From Chthoniobacter sp. (GTDB taxonomy: Bacteria > Verrucomicrobiota > Verrucomicrobiia > Chthoniobacterales > Chthoniobacteraceae): DNA of 64,000 nucleotides. Position numbers and translations under genes: made by a program. Within the stretch, counting starts at the first letter, position 1. Every line of letters starts with the position of its first letter. The notes beneath the pieces are model-generated. The model had not been told where the DNA came from. It saw nothing but the letters and a program-made list of their open reading frames with translations, and searched no databases. Location: positions 151,728 to 215,727 of the forward strand of contig JAIOPH010000002.1 of assembly GCA_021414005.1 (NCBI GenBank), read 5' to 3'. Below, one piece after another: positions 54,637 to 63,020 of the stretch.

Positions 54637-57600
54637 GCAAGCTGCACGATGCTCTGAACGAGCAATTTCTTCGGTGGGAGTTGCGCGGACGAGGCTGGCA
54701 GGTTTTTGAGCAGCCCGTTGGCCTGGAGCCGCCTTTCCGCCCGTTCCAAGGTTACTCGCTGCCGCAACACCGCCCGCGTGATGACGGCCGCCGCCACTCG
54801 GCGGCCAGTGGTTTCCTCGCGAGCTTGCGGCAGCAGTTGACGATTCCGCCGACCGCCGCGCCGCCGCCCGAGATCCCCGAGCCGGAACCCGAGCCGGAGT
54901 TTCGGGAGCCCGAGGAGGTGGTCGAGTTGCAGCTTACCCTGCCCCTCTCCCGCCCCGTGCCCGCACCGCAGGTCGAGCAATTTCTCCGCCATGCCTGCCG
55001 CCCCGGAGAACCGCTCGCCCTGGAAATCCTCGGCACCGGGCGGGAGACCGTCCTGCAGTTGGTCGCGTCGCCGCGCGCGGCCACGCGGGTGCGGAACGCG
55101 GTCGAGACGTGCTTCCCCGGCGTGGTCTGCGCACCTTTCGGCGACTCCGACAACCCCGGCGAAGCCCTGCGGCAAGCCTGGCACGACAGCGCAGCAAACT
55201 TCGCCGTCGTGGAATTGGGTCTGGCGCGCGAGTTCATGCTGCCGCTCGGCGACCCGCGCACGGACTTGCTCGCCGCGGTGGCGGCGGCGGTGGACGTGCT
55301 CGAAAAGGGAGAACTGGCCCTCCTGCAAATCCTCCTGGAACCGGCGCAGGCACCGTGGGCGGGGAGTATCGAGTGTCTGGTGATTAACGGCGAAGGAAAA
55401 CCTTTCTTCGCCGACCGCGCCGATCTCGTGGACGGGATGCGGGACAAACTCGCCTCCCCGCTTTTTGCCGTGGTGGTGCGGCTGGTGTCCTCGGCGGCGC
55501 ACACGCGACGCACTTGGGAGATCATCCATGACATGTGTGCCGCGCTCTCCGCGGTCGAAAGGCCCGGCAGCAACTATTTTGTGCCGCTGGACGACGAAGG
55601 CTACCCGATGAGCGACCACGAGGACGACATCCTCGACCGGCTCTCGCGCCGCAGCGGCATGCTGCTTTCCCTGGAGGAGTTGATCCCGTTGCTCACTCCC
55701 CCGGTCGCGGCCACGGCCAGGCGACTCCGCCGCGAAACGGGCGGCACCCATGCCGCTCCCGGCATCCAGCTTGGCTCAGGGACACTTTCCCTCGGGATGA
55801 ACACCCACGCGGGCGCGACGAAGGAGATCTTCCTGTCGCCGGAACATCGCGTGCGGCATACGCACGTCATCGGCTCATCCGGCACGGGCAAGTCCACGAT
55901 GCTGCTGCATCTCATCCGCCAGGACATCGAGCATGGCGAGGGGCTCGCCGTTTTCGATCCTCACGGGGATCTGGTGGATGCGGTGCTCGGCATGATTCCG
56001 CCGGAGCGTGTTGACGACGTGATCCTGCTCGATCCCTCCGACGAGCAGTTTCCCGTCGGGTTGAACATCCTCGCGGCGCATTCGGATTTTGAGCGCAACC
56101 TCCTCGCCTCCGATCTCACCTCGATCTTCCGCCGGCTTTCGACGAGCTGGGGCGACCAGATGGAGAGCGTCTTGCGGAATGCGATTCTCGCCTTTCTTGA
56201 AAGTTCGCGTGGCGGGACGCTGGTGGACTTACGGCGATTCCTGCTCGATGCGGCCTTTCGGAAAGAATTCCTCACAACCGTCACCGACCCGGAGATCGTC
56301 TTTTACTGGCAGCGAGCGTTTCCCCAACTCACGGGAGGCAAATCCATCGGTCCGGTAGTAACGCGGCTCGATGAATTCCTCTCACGAAAGCCCATCCGCT
56401 ACATGGTTTCGCAGGACGCGAACCGGCTGGATTTTGCTGAGATTTTGGACAGGGGGCACATCCTTCTGGTGCGTTTGCCGCAGGGTCTGATTGGCCGCGA
56501 GAACACCGCGCTGCTCGGGTCGCTGGTCACCGCGAAACTCCAGATGGCTGCGATGAGCCGGCAGCGGTTGCCGGCGGCCCAGCGCCGGGATTTCTGGTGT
56601 TACATGGACGAGTTCCAGAACTTCATTACGCCCTCGATGGCGGAGATTTTGGCCGGTGCGCGCAAGTATCGGATCGGGCTGATTCTCGCGCACCAAGAGT
56701 TGCGGCACCTCGACGCCGACCGCGACGTGGCGAGCGCGGTGCTCTCGAATTGCTACACCCGTGTCGTGTTCAAAGTCGGTGACGCGGACGCCCGCGCGCT
56801 GGAGAGCGGATTCACTCATTTTGAGGCGCGCGATTTGATGAATCTCGGCGTCGGCGAGGCGGTGTGTCGTGCCGAGCGCAGCGATTACGATTTCAACCTC
56901 GCAGTTCCGCTGCCGCCGTCGTTGGACGATGCGGAAGCCGCGGCAACAGCCGAAGCGGTCATCGCGTCATCGCGCGCAAAATACGCGCGTCCGCGATCCG
57001 AAGTGGAAGCCGACCTTTTGCGGAAATGGCAGCACACCCCAGACGCTCCCGCGAAGCCGGAAAAGCTACAAGCCCCGGCCCCATCCGCCGCGCCGCCGCC
57101 ATCTCCGATCTCCATACCGCCCTCTGTTTCGGAACCACCCGTGGAACCGGCCCCTCCGGTCGTTTCGGAAACGCCGCCGTCCGTTTCCGCGCCGGAAGAA
57201 ATCACGGAACCAAAGCCGCCCGTCGAAATCGGTCGCGGCAAGACGCTCCACCGCGAAACCCAGGAGCGGATCAAACTCGTGGCCGAAGATCTGGGCTTTC
57301 GCGCCACCAAGGAAGGGCAGGTCGGGTGCGGCAGCGCCGACGTGGTTCTTGAGCGGGACGACCACCGGATTGCGGTCGAGTTCAGTTCCACCACGGGCGT
57401 GACTCACGAAACGCAGAACATCCTCAAATGCCTCGTCGGCGATTATACGCACATCGCCCTCGTCAGCGCCGACCTGCGAAAATTGGACCAGATCGCCGGG
57501 AAACTGCGCGAGCATGTTTCCGAAACCGCATTCGCACGGGTTGGATTCTACGAGGTCGAGCCGTTCCTCGACTATTTGCGGTCGCTGCAAAACCCGCCCG

Positions 57601-57770
57601 CCTCCCCCACTTCGACTGAGCCGAAATCAAAGAAGCCCGCGGATCGAAAAATCATGGGCTGGACCGTCACGACCGAGACACGCGACCAGACTCCGGAAGA
57701 AGAAGCGCAGGCCAAGGCCGCGACTCTGCGCGCCTTGGGCGAGGCGTTGCGGAAACCGCCGCAGGAATAG
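54633..57770 (+). CDS. Large VirD4-like coupling ATPase with nuclease-like tail
   Basis: 1045 aa. Residues about 1-350 are an N-terminal region with a Pro-rich stretch and no clear membrane helix. The ATPase core follows: Walker A HVIGSSGTGKSTMLLHL near 413, LAVFDPHGDLVDAVLGMIPPE, Walker B DFWCYMDEFQNFITPSMAEIL and LILAHQELRHLD. After a second Pro-rich linker (about 805-865) comes a domain at about 870-985 with GCGSADVVLERDDHRIAVEFSSTTGVTHETQNILKCL, resembling a restriction-endonuclease-like fold (Asp, then Glu-x-Ser instead of Glu-x-Lys). It is a paralogue of the 28266 ATPase, with the same DPHGDL and Walker B layout. Confidence 0.85.
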   Translation: MSKLHDALNEQFLRWELRGRGWQVFEQPVGLEPPFRPFQGYSLPQHRPRDDGRRHSAASGFLASLRQQLTIPPTAAPPPEIPEPEPEPEFREPEEVVELQLTLPLSRPVPAPQVEQFLRHACRPGEPLALEILGTGRETVLQLVASPRAATRVRNAVETCFPGVVCAPFGDSDNPGEALRQAWHDSAANFAVVELGLAREFMLPLGDPRTDLLAAVAAAVDVLEKGELALLQILLEPAQAPWAGSIECLVINGEGKPFFADRADLVDGMRDKLASPLFAVVVRLVSSAAHTRRTWEIIHDMCAALSAVERPGSNYFVPLDDEGYPMSDHEDDILDRLSRRSGMLLSLEELIPLLTPPVAATARRLRRETGGTHAAPGIQLGSGTLSLGMNTHAGATKEIFLSPEHRVRHTHVIGSSGTGKSTMLLHLIRQDIEHGEGLAVFDPHGDLVDAVLGMIPPERVDDVILLDPSDEQFPVGLNILAAHSDFERNLLASDLTSIFRRLSTSWGDQMESVLRNAILAFLESSRGGTLVDLRRFLLDAAFRKEFLTTVTDPEIVFYWQRAFPQLTGGKSIGPVVTRLDEFLSRKPIRYMVSQDANRLDFAEILDRGHILLVRLPQGLIGRENTALLGSLVTAKLQMAAMSRQRLPAAQRRDFWCYMDEFQNFITPSMAEILAGARKYRIGLILAHQELRHLDADRDVASAVLSNCYTRVVFKVGDADARALESGFTHFEARDLMNLGVGEAVCRAERSDYDFNLAVPLPPSLDDAEAAATAEAVIASSRAKYARPRSEVEADLLRKWQHTPDAPAKPEKLQAPAPSAAPPPSPISIPPSVSEPPVEPAPPVVSETPPSVSAPEEITEPKPPVEIGRGKTLHRETQERIKLVAEDLGFRATKEGQVGCGSADVVLERDDHRIAVEFSSTTGVTHETQNILKCLVGDYTHIALVSADLRKLDQIAGKLREHVSETAFARVGFYEVEPFLDYLRSLQNPPASPTSTEPKSKKPADRKIMGWTVTTETRDQTPEEEAQAKAATLRALGEALRKPPQE

Positions 57771-58007
57771 TCACCGCTTTTTCCGCAGGAGATACACCGG
57801 GCCGATCACTTCGTAGTCCGAATATCTCTCAATGATCTGCTTTCGCAGCTTGTGAAGGCCGCGTTCCGGTTCTTCTTCGGCGAAATGAACGGTGGGTTGC
57901 GCCACTTCGAGTTCCCGTGCGACTTCGGTCCGGGTTTTTCCCGCACCTTCCCTGAACGATTTCGCGATGGCGGCGAGTTCAGATGGTTGAACGATTTTTT
58001 CTGGCAC
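57771..58007 (-). CDS. Small HTH regulator
   Basis: 78 aa, GTG start (MPEKIVQPSELAAIAKSFRE). An HTH-like core (FREGAGKTRTEVARELEVAQPTVHFAEEE) suggests a DNA-binding or antitoxin-type protein. It converges with no gap on the coupling ATPase gene and is divergent from the recombinase gene, so it may repress excision/integration. Confidence 0.7.
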   Translation of the reverse strand: MPEKIVQPSELAAIAKSFREGAGKTRTEVARELEVAQPTVHFAEEEPERGLHKLRKQIIERYSDYEVIGPVYLLRKKR

Positions 58008-58052
58008 AATTCACCGCATAGCAGGCCATATCCTGAAAGGCTAATTGTTTCC

Positions 58053-58080
58053 TTGCAGGCATAGCCGGAACGGATATATT
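58053..58080 (+). promoter_or_regulatory. Promoter of the serine recombinase
   Basis: TTGCAG, 16 bp, TATATT, with the ATG 9 bases further on. The region also contains an ATATCC/GGATAT inverted pair that could bind the divergent HTH regulator. Confidence 0.5.
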
Positions 58081-58089
58081 CGATGCGCA

Positions 58090-59583
58090 ATGAAAACCTC
58101 TCCCTCCCACCCCACCAAGATGTCCGTCGGCGTCTGGATTCGCGTCTCCACCGACGACCAGGCCCGCGGCGAAAGCCCGCAGCATCACCTGGAGCGCGCG
58201 AAGGCCTACGCGACGGCGAAGGGCTACCACATTCGGGAGTATTACGACCTGGCTGGGGTGAGCGGAAAATCCGTGAAAGAGCACGCCGAGGCCAAGCGCA
58301 TGTTGCAGGACATCAAGCGCGGACACATCAAAGGACTCATCTTTTCCAAACTCGCGCGGCTCGCTCGAAACACGAAGGAGCTTTTGGAATTCGCCGAGAC
58401 CTTTCAGAAGCAGGGCGCGGCGCTCATTTCGATTGAGGAATCTTTCGACACCAGCACACCGATCGGCCTGCTCTTTTACACGATCATCGCGGCGATGGCG
58501 CAGTGGGAGCGCGAGGAAATCGGCAGCCGGGTGAGCGCGTCGGTCAAGGTTCGCGCCAAACTCGGGAAGCCAATCAGCGGAGTCGCACCGTTCGGTTATG
58601 AATGGAAGGATCGCAAACTGGTGCAGCACCCGGAGAGGGCACCGATCCGGAAACTCGCCTACGAGCTTTTCCTGAAGCACCGCCGGAAGACGACCGTCGC
58701 GCGGTTGCTCAACCAGGGCGGCTATCGCACGCGGGATGGGAAGGAATGGTATGACACCACCGTCACTCGCGTTCTGACTGACACGAGTGCCAAGGGTGTT
58801 TATTACATCAATCGCTCAAAGAGCCTGGGAAACTGGAAAAGTGAACCCAAGCCGGAAAGCGAATGGGGCACGGTGGAGTGCGAACCGCTGGTGTCGGAGG
58901 AAGTTTGGAACGAAGTGAACCGCATCCTGGAGGAACAGAAAAAGAACGTCATCCGCCCCGGACCAAGACCGAAGCACCTTTTCAGTTCCCTGCTCCAATG
59001 CGTGTGCGGACGCCGAATGTATGTCTTGAGCAACACACCGAAGTATTTTTGCGAGCACTGCAAAAAGCGCGTTCCTTGCGCCGATTTGGAGGCCATTTTC
59101 CTGGAAAAGTTGAGAGCCTATTTTGGCGACGCGACCCGCATCACCGGCTACGTCCGGCAAGCCGCCGACAGCGCGAAAACGAAGACCGACTTGCTGGCGG
59201 CGACGGCGACCGAAATTGCCAAGGTCAAGGACCAGATGACCAAGACCCACCAACTGTATCTCGCGGGCGCGGCAAGCGTGGAGCGATTCAAGGAATTGAA
59301 CGACCCACTGGAGGACCGGCTTCGCCAGCTCCAGGAAGAGCGGGTGCGGCTCCAAGCCGAAGTGGACGTGGGACGAGCTGACACACTGAGCGCCGAGGCG
59401 GTCGTGGAAGAAGCTCTCAAACTGCAGGAACTCTGGCCCGCCCTCGATTTGGAACGGAAACGCCAAATCGTCCAAAGCCTTGTCCAGTCCATCACCGTGG
59501 ACGTGGACGCCCGTCGCATCACGCTGATATTCACCTGCTTGCCTTCGTCAGAAGAAACTACAAATATCCAACAGCGCCTGTGA
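58090..59583 (+). CDS. Large serine recombinase (site-specific integrase)
   Basis: 497 aa. N-terminal resolvase catalytic domain with the nucleophile Ser20 in VWIRVSTDDQARGESPQ and the Arg-rich motif LIFSKLARLARNTKELLEF. Recombinase domain GVAPFGYEW...RKLAYELFLKHRRKTTVARLLNQGGYRTRDGKEW, zinc ribbon SLLQCVCGRRMYV...YFCEHCKKRVPC, then a coiled coil (about 370-470). Such enzymes integrate and excise phages and ICEs, with the gene next to one attachment site. Here the stop codon abuts a half attC of an integron array, so this is the probable right end of the mobile element. Confidence 0.93.
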   Translation: MKTSPSHPTKMSVGVWIRVSTDDQARGESPQHHLERAKAYATAKGYHIREYYDLAGVSGKSVKEHAEAKRMLQDIKRGHIKGLIFSKLARLARNTKELLEFAETFQKQGAALISIEESFDTSTPIGLLFYTIIAAMAQWEREEIGSRVSASVKVRAKLGKPISGVAPFGYEWKDRKLVQHPERAPIRKLAYELFLKHRRKTTVARLLNQGGYRTRDGKEWYDTTVTRVLTDTSAKGVYYINRSKSLGNWKSEPKPESEWGTVECEPLVSEEVWNEVNRILEEQKKNVIRPGPRPKHLFSSLLQCVCGRRMYVLSNTPKYFCEHCKKRVPCADLEAIFLEKLRAYFGDATRITGYVRQAADSAKTKTDLLAATATEIAKVKDQMTKTHQLYLAGAASVERFKELNDPLEDRLRQLQEERVRLQAEVDVGRADTLSAEAVVEEALKLQELWPALDLERKRQIVQSLVQSITVDVDARRITLIFTCLPSSEETTNIQQRL

Positions 59584-59615
59584 CGCCTGGAGCGGTTCGC
59601 TGAGCTCGGTTAGGC
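59584..59615 (-). repeat. Half attC site at the array end
   Basis: GAGCGGTTCGCTGAGCTCGG followed by GTTAGGC (59609-59615) matches the right half of the other sites (for example GCCGTTCGCTGCAGCGCATG then GTTAGGC). The left half is missing and is replaced by the end of the recombinase gene. A short GACGCCT/AGGCGTC inverted repeat spans 59582-59617. Confidence 0.6.
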
Positions 59616-59616
59616 G

Positions 59617-60225
59617 TCATTTCATCGGTTGTCGCAGAATAGTTTTCCATTTTGTTGGGTCGGCGCGCCGAATATCGCTCAAGTAGATCTCGTGATGCTT
59701 CCCGGCCAGGCTTCCGTGACTGAGAATATACTCATGGAGTCTTTCGATTGTCGGGCCCTCTGCCGAAAACGGGCCGATGTGCATAATCTGAGCGCATCGG
59801 CCCTCGGAAAACTCCTCCAACCGCAGCTTGAGTAGCGCAGGCAGATTCTTCTTCTTGCGGACCTCTGCAATGGCGTTCTCGATGGTTTGGTCGGGCACGA
59901 AAGACGGCTGCAAAATCATCATGGTCCAATTCCAGTTCTCTCTGTCTCCCGCGTTGAATGCGGACCAATCGTCAGCCCACCAGAGTCCTTCGAGCGGCAT
60001 GACTGCGTAGTCGGTCTTCTGAGATCCCTTCTTAACGGCAAACTTCGCAGTGTAGGAAACGGAAAACAATGCCGCAACGGCATCCGCATACTCTTGTGAA
60101 GTGTTCGGGTCACCCTTGCCGTCAATCATCAGGTATTTGAGCGGCGGCACGGTAACCCGTGCAGGCGCTTTTGCGGAGGGCTTGTAGAGCTGTTTCATCT
60201 CCTTTTTGAGGTCCATCTTCTTCAT
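59617..60225 (-). CDS. Cassette gene: GyrI-like domain protein
   Basis: 202 aa: MKKMDLKKEMKQLYKPSAKAPARVTVPPLKYLMIDGKGDPN, a conserved start of GyrI-like small-molecule-binding proteins, with LKLRLEEFSEGRCAQIMHIGPFSAEGPTIERLHEYI and YLSDIRRADPTKWKTILRQP at the C-terminus. Members are frequent in integron cassettes; ligand unknown. The stop lies directly beside the half attC at 59609, and the start is 17 bases from the next attC, a typical cassette layout. Confidence 0.9.
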   Translation of the reverse strand: MKKMDLKKEMKQLYKPSAKAPARVTVPPLKYLMIDGKGDPNTSQEYADAVAALFSVSYTAKFAVKKGSQKTDYAVMPLEGLWWADDWSAFNAGDRENWNWTMMILQPSFVPDQTIENAIAEVRKKKNLPALLKLRLEEFSEGRCAQIMHIGPFSAEGPTIERLHEYILSHGSLAGKHHEIYLSDIRRADPTKWKTILRQPMK

Positions 60226-60241
60226 ACACGTTCGCGATGAC

Positions 60242-60404
60242 GGCTAACGATCCCAAGCTCAGCGACTGCGGAGGGCTGGCGCAGCCTGTGCGGGCTGAGG
60301 GGCGGAAGGCGCGATCAAAGGGTCAGTGGTGGGCGGGTCAGCGTGGTCGGCTGCGCAGGCTGTGACAGCCCGGAGCCGTTCGCCGCAGCGCATAGGGGTT
60401 AGGC
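60242..60404 (-). repeat. attC-like site A (163 bp)
   Basis: Bounded by GGCTAAC (60242-60248) and GTTAGGC (60398-60404). The inner arms AGCGACTGCGG and CCGTTCGCCG pair with one extra base in the right half, as in the other sites. The stop codon of the PEP-CTERM cassette gene lies inside its core box. Confidence 0.75.
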
Positions 60405-61037
60405 GCTGGGTTGGTTTCGGAATCGGCGAAGCAGTAGGGTTGAAATGCCCAACGCTCCAAGAAGGGCTGTCGATGGCTCGGGAACTGTCTCCACGATGTA
60501 AGCCACTGGCTTTACTTGGGGGCTTACCGGGCTGATCGGGTAGTCATTCCAAGTGCTTCCAATAAGAGTGTTTTTGCCAAAAAAACTAATGCGGTTCTCG
60601 TCCGGGCGTGGGTTGATGCCTTGACCGTTGCTTGGTTCAAACGGAGCCCAGTTGGTGTAGGCGAAAGTATCACCGTCGCTCCACTGCCACCCTCCTGCAG
60701 GTTCAGGAGATCCGGTGGGCTGCACCCCGCCTAACCACGGGCCGATGCCGCTAGCGCCGGGACTCGCGCTCTCAATGATCCAAAACGAGGAATTGGAACT
60801 AACCAATGAAAAGACAAAGGCGTTCTCGGCAGCCGATGTGATGCTCGCGAGATGTCCTCCGAGTGAGATGGCATTGGATTCGGCGGTGGTCCAGTCGATG
60901 CCACCAGAAGCCAGAAAAGCCTCGTATCCGTGATTGTTGTGACCGGTGCCGGAATTCCAGATAATCGGAGCGGCCACAGTGGCGCAATGGCAAAGGGCAG
61001 TCACAGTGGCAGCGAGTAGTATGTGAGATGACTTCAT
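60399..61037 (-). CDS. Cassette gene: PEP-CTERM lectin-like secreted protein
   Basis: 212 aa. Signal peptide (HILLAATVTALCHCATVAAP), a C-type-lectin-like fold (WTTAESNAISLGGHLASITSAAENAFVFSLV, PWLGGVQPTG, GGWQWSDGDTFAYTNWAP) and a C-terminal PEP-CTERM sorting signal VPEPSTALLGALGISTLLLRRFR. Exosortase would process it for the cell surface or exopolysaccharide. Its TAA is within the attC core box, so it is a true cassette gene. A sorted surface lectin is an unusual cassette product. Confidence 0.88.
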   Translation of the reverse strand: MKSSHILLAATVTALCHCATVAAPIIWNSGTGHNNHGYEAFLASGGIDWTTAESNAISLGGHLASITSAAENAFVFSLVSSNSSFWIIESASPGASGIGPWLGGVQPTGSPEPAGGWQWSDGDTFAYTNWAPFEPSNGQGINPRPDENRISFFGKNTLIGSTWNDYPISPVSPQVKPVAYIVETVPEPSTALLGALGISTLLLRRFRNQPSA

Positions 61038-61084
61038 AGTTGCGTAGTTTTGTTGTTTTGGATTGCGGTTGAAAGGTTCCGAGC

Positions 61085-61199
61085 GCCTAACGCCCTCAAG
61101 CTGAGCGACTGCCCCGCGCGGCGCGACGGCTGCGCGGGCGAAGGCGGCGGAGCAGCCGGCGTGACGCGCGGGGCAGTTCGCTCCAGCGCTTGGTTAGGC
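61085..61199 (-). repeat. attC-like site B (115 bp)
   Basis: GCCTAAC (61085-61091) to GTTAGGC (61193-61199). Arms AGCGACTGCCCCGCGC and GCGCGGGGCAGTTCGCT pair with one unpaired T on the plus strand. Differs from site E (63021-63135) at two of 115 positions. Confidence 0.85.
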
Positions 61200-61227
61200 G
61201 ACGTTGGAATTCGATTTGAGGCGTGGC

Positions 61228-61566
61228 TCATACTGCGGCTGATGCGGCACCGGCAATGACGATGGCGAGGAAAGCTGATACCAATAACGCAGCAAAAACG
61301 ACGCAGACCGCGAGTGGGGAACAACGCGGGCGAACCGAGAGCTGAAACGCGATAAGAGCCAATAGTGCGAATGCGGGAATAAACGTCCCGAATGCCTTAC
61401 CGGCGTCGATGAAAGAGAACGAGCCATACAAAAGCGCCATGATACCCAACGCAACAGCGAGATAGACTGCGAATGCGATGTAGAGAATTCGGTCACGAGG
61501 TCGGAACGTCATGGATGCGCCGTCTCGCTCCGGGTCCGAATCGGGAATGCTTTGGCTTTCGTTCAC
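61228..61566 (-). CDS. Cassette gene: small membrane protein
   Basis: 112 aa with three hydrophobic helices (LYIAFAVYLAVALGIMALLYG, AFGTFIPAFALLALIAFQL, LAVCVVFAALLVSAFLAIVIAG). No family recognised. Sits between sites B and C in the array orientation. Confidence 0.75.
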   Translation of the reverse strand: MNESQSIPDSDPERDGASMTFRPRDRILYIAFAVYLAVALGIMALLYGSFSFIDAGKAFGTFIPAFALLALIAFQLSVRPRCSPLAVCVVFAALLVSAFLAIVIAGAASAAV

Positions 61567-61583
61567 GGGAGATGTGCGGAGTC

Positions 61584-61707
61584 GCCTAACGACCCCAAGC
61601 TCAGCGACGGCGGAGGCTGGCGCGGCCCGTGCATGGCGGGCGGAAAGGCGGCGGCGGAAGCACGGGCCGTGACAGCCGTAGCCGTTCGCTGCAGCGCATG
61701 GTTAGGC
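61584..61707 (-). repeat. attC-like site C (124 bp)
   Basis: GCCTAAC (61584-61590) to GTTAGGC (61701-61707). Arms AGCGACGGC and GCCGTTCGCT pair with one extra base in the right half. Confidence 0.8.
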
Positions 61708-61757
61708 CGGGATTGAGTTGTCCCGTGTGTGTCTGTCATGATAACCTCTGCAAAAGG

Positions 61758-62393
61758 ATGAATCTCTATCGCACCAAAGACTGGCTCACGTATCGAGCGG
61801 CCTGTATCGAGGCCGCTGATGGTGTATGCCAGCGATGTGGAGAGAGCGAGCTGCTGCAAGTGCATCACCCGGAATACATCAGCGGGCGCAAGCCGTGGGA
61901 ATACCCAATCGAACACTGCGAAGTGCTCTGTCGAGGATGTCATGCGCGAGAGCATGGAAAAATCCTGCCGAAAGATGGTTGGGAAATCATGCATAGCGAC
62001 CTCGAAGACAACGAGCCCAGCGACCCCGTGCCGTGCGCAAACTGTGAACGGGAAATCCGATGGCACGTAACTGTGTATCACCCCGAGTGGGGAGAAACCA
62101 TCGTGGGAACTGAATGCGCTGAAAATCTGTCACTCGGTTCGGAGATGGTTGCTCTCTTGTCTTATCATCGGCGAATAAATGCGTTCATCAGGTCTCCTCG
62201 GTGGAAACCCGTCGCCGACGGCTTCGTAGTGCGTCAGAAGGGATACCATGTCGTCGTGTATGAGCAAGACGGGGCACACTGGATTACAATCGGCGCGAAA
62301 ATCGGAAAGATACCGTTCGCAACGGTGGACGCGGCGAAGCAGAGAGTTTTTGAGGTCATCGAGTCTCGAATAATGCGAGCGGCTAAGGCCTAA
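61758..62393 (+). CDS. Cassette gene: HNH endonuclease-like protein, opposite orientation
   Basis: 211 aa from MNLYRTKDWLTYRAACIEA. HNH zinc motif: CQRCGESELLQVHHPEYISG...CEVLCRGCHAREHG (two CxxC pairs and HH). A second zinc-like CANCEREIRWHVTVYH...GTECAEN segment follows, then a C-terminal domain of unknown role. It is the only array gene on the plus strand; its TAA nevertheless falls in the core box of site D. It may have its own promoter. Defence or repair functions are possible but not shown. Confidence 0.85.
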   Translation: MNLYRTKDWLTYRAACIEAADGVCQRCGESELLQVHHPEYISGRKPWEYPIEHCEVLCRGCHAREHGKILPKDGWEIMHSDLEDNEPSDPVPCANCEREIRWHVTVYHPEWGETIVGTECAENLSLGSEMVALLSYHRRINAFIRSPRWKPVADGFVVRQKGYHVVVYEQDGAHWITIGAKIGKIPFATVDAAKQRVFEVIESRIMRAAKA

Positions 62394-62538
62394 CGACCTC
62401 AAGCTCAGCGACCGTGGAGCACGGCGCGGCGGCAGCGCGGGCGATAGGCGGCGAGGGGCAGGATGGGCGAAGGCGGCGGGATGGCTGGTAGCTGCCGCCG
62501 TGACGTGCGGAACGGTTCGCTGCAGCGCATGGTTAGGC
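62388..62538 (-). repeat. attC-like site D (151 bp)
   Basis: GCCTAAC (62388-62394) to GTTAGGC (62532-62538). Arms AGCGACCGT and ACGGTTCGCT pair with the same single extra base in the right half. Confidence 0.8.
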
Positions 62539-62544
62539 CACGTT

Positions 62545-62988
62545 CTATTTGGGCTTGGCATCAGGTTCTTTGTCTTTGTTGGATGCTTCGTGTTGTGCTG
62601 TCTCGCTCTTGCTCTTGAGATAAGCGTCATAGCTGAGATACGCAGTGAGACCAAGAAGCGGAATCGTGAGCGCAACCAGTGCCCAAGTGAGGCGGACGAT
62701 GCGGCGGGTCTGAATGTCGGCCTGCTCGGAAAGGACGCAAAGCAATGATCCAAACCGAGCCATCGTTCTGGAAACGGTCATCTCACGACTACGGCTCTGG
62801 TCGTCGAGAGATTCGTCGTGGATGTCGGTTAGTAAGTGTCGAATCTCCTTCTGCAAGTCACGCGCCGCTTCAGTTCGGGCGACTTCACGCTTGTTCTCGA
62901 AATACTTGGAAAGCGTCGCCCGGTCTTTGTTTATCTTCGGCCAGTGTTCTTGGAGGAACGCTAGAATCTCTTTGCAGTCATCGCTCAT
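62545..62988 (-). CDS. Cassette gene: coiled-coil membrane protein
   Basis: 147 aa: MSDDCKEILAFLQEHWPKINKDRATLSKYFENKREVARTE, charged helices, then one membrane helix (LTWALVALTIPLLGLTAYLSY) and a charged Lys/Glu tail. No family recognised. The stop is 6 bases from site D, as expected for a cassette on the minus strand. Confidence 0.75.
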   Translation of the reverse strand: MSDDCKEILAFLQEHWPKINKDRATLSKYFENKREVARTEAARDLQKEIRHLLTDIHDESLDDQSRSREMTVSRTMARFGSLLCVLSEQADIQTRRIVRLTWALVALTIPLLGLTAYLSYDAYLKSKSETAQHEASNKDKEPDAKPK

Positions 62989-63020
62989 AATCCTATGAAA
63001 AAAGAAAACGCATCTCAGTG

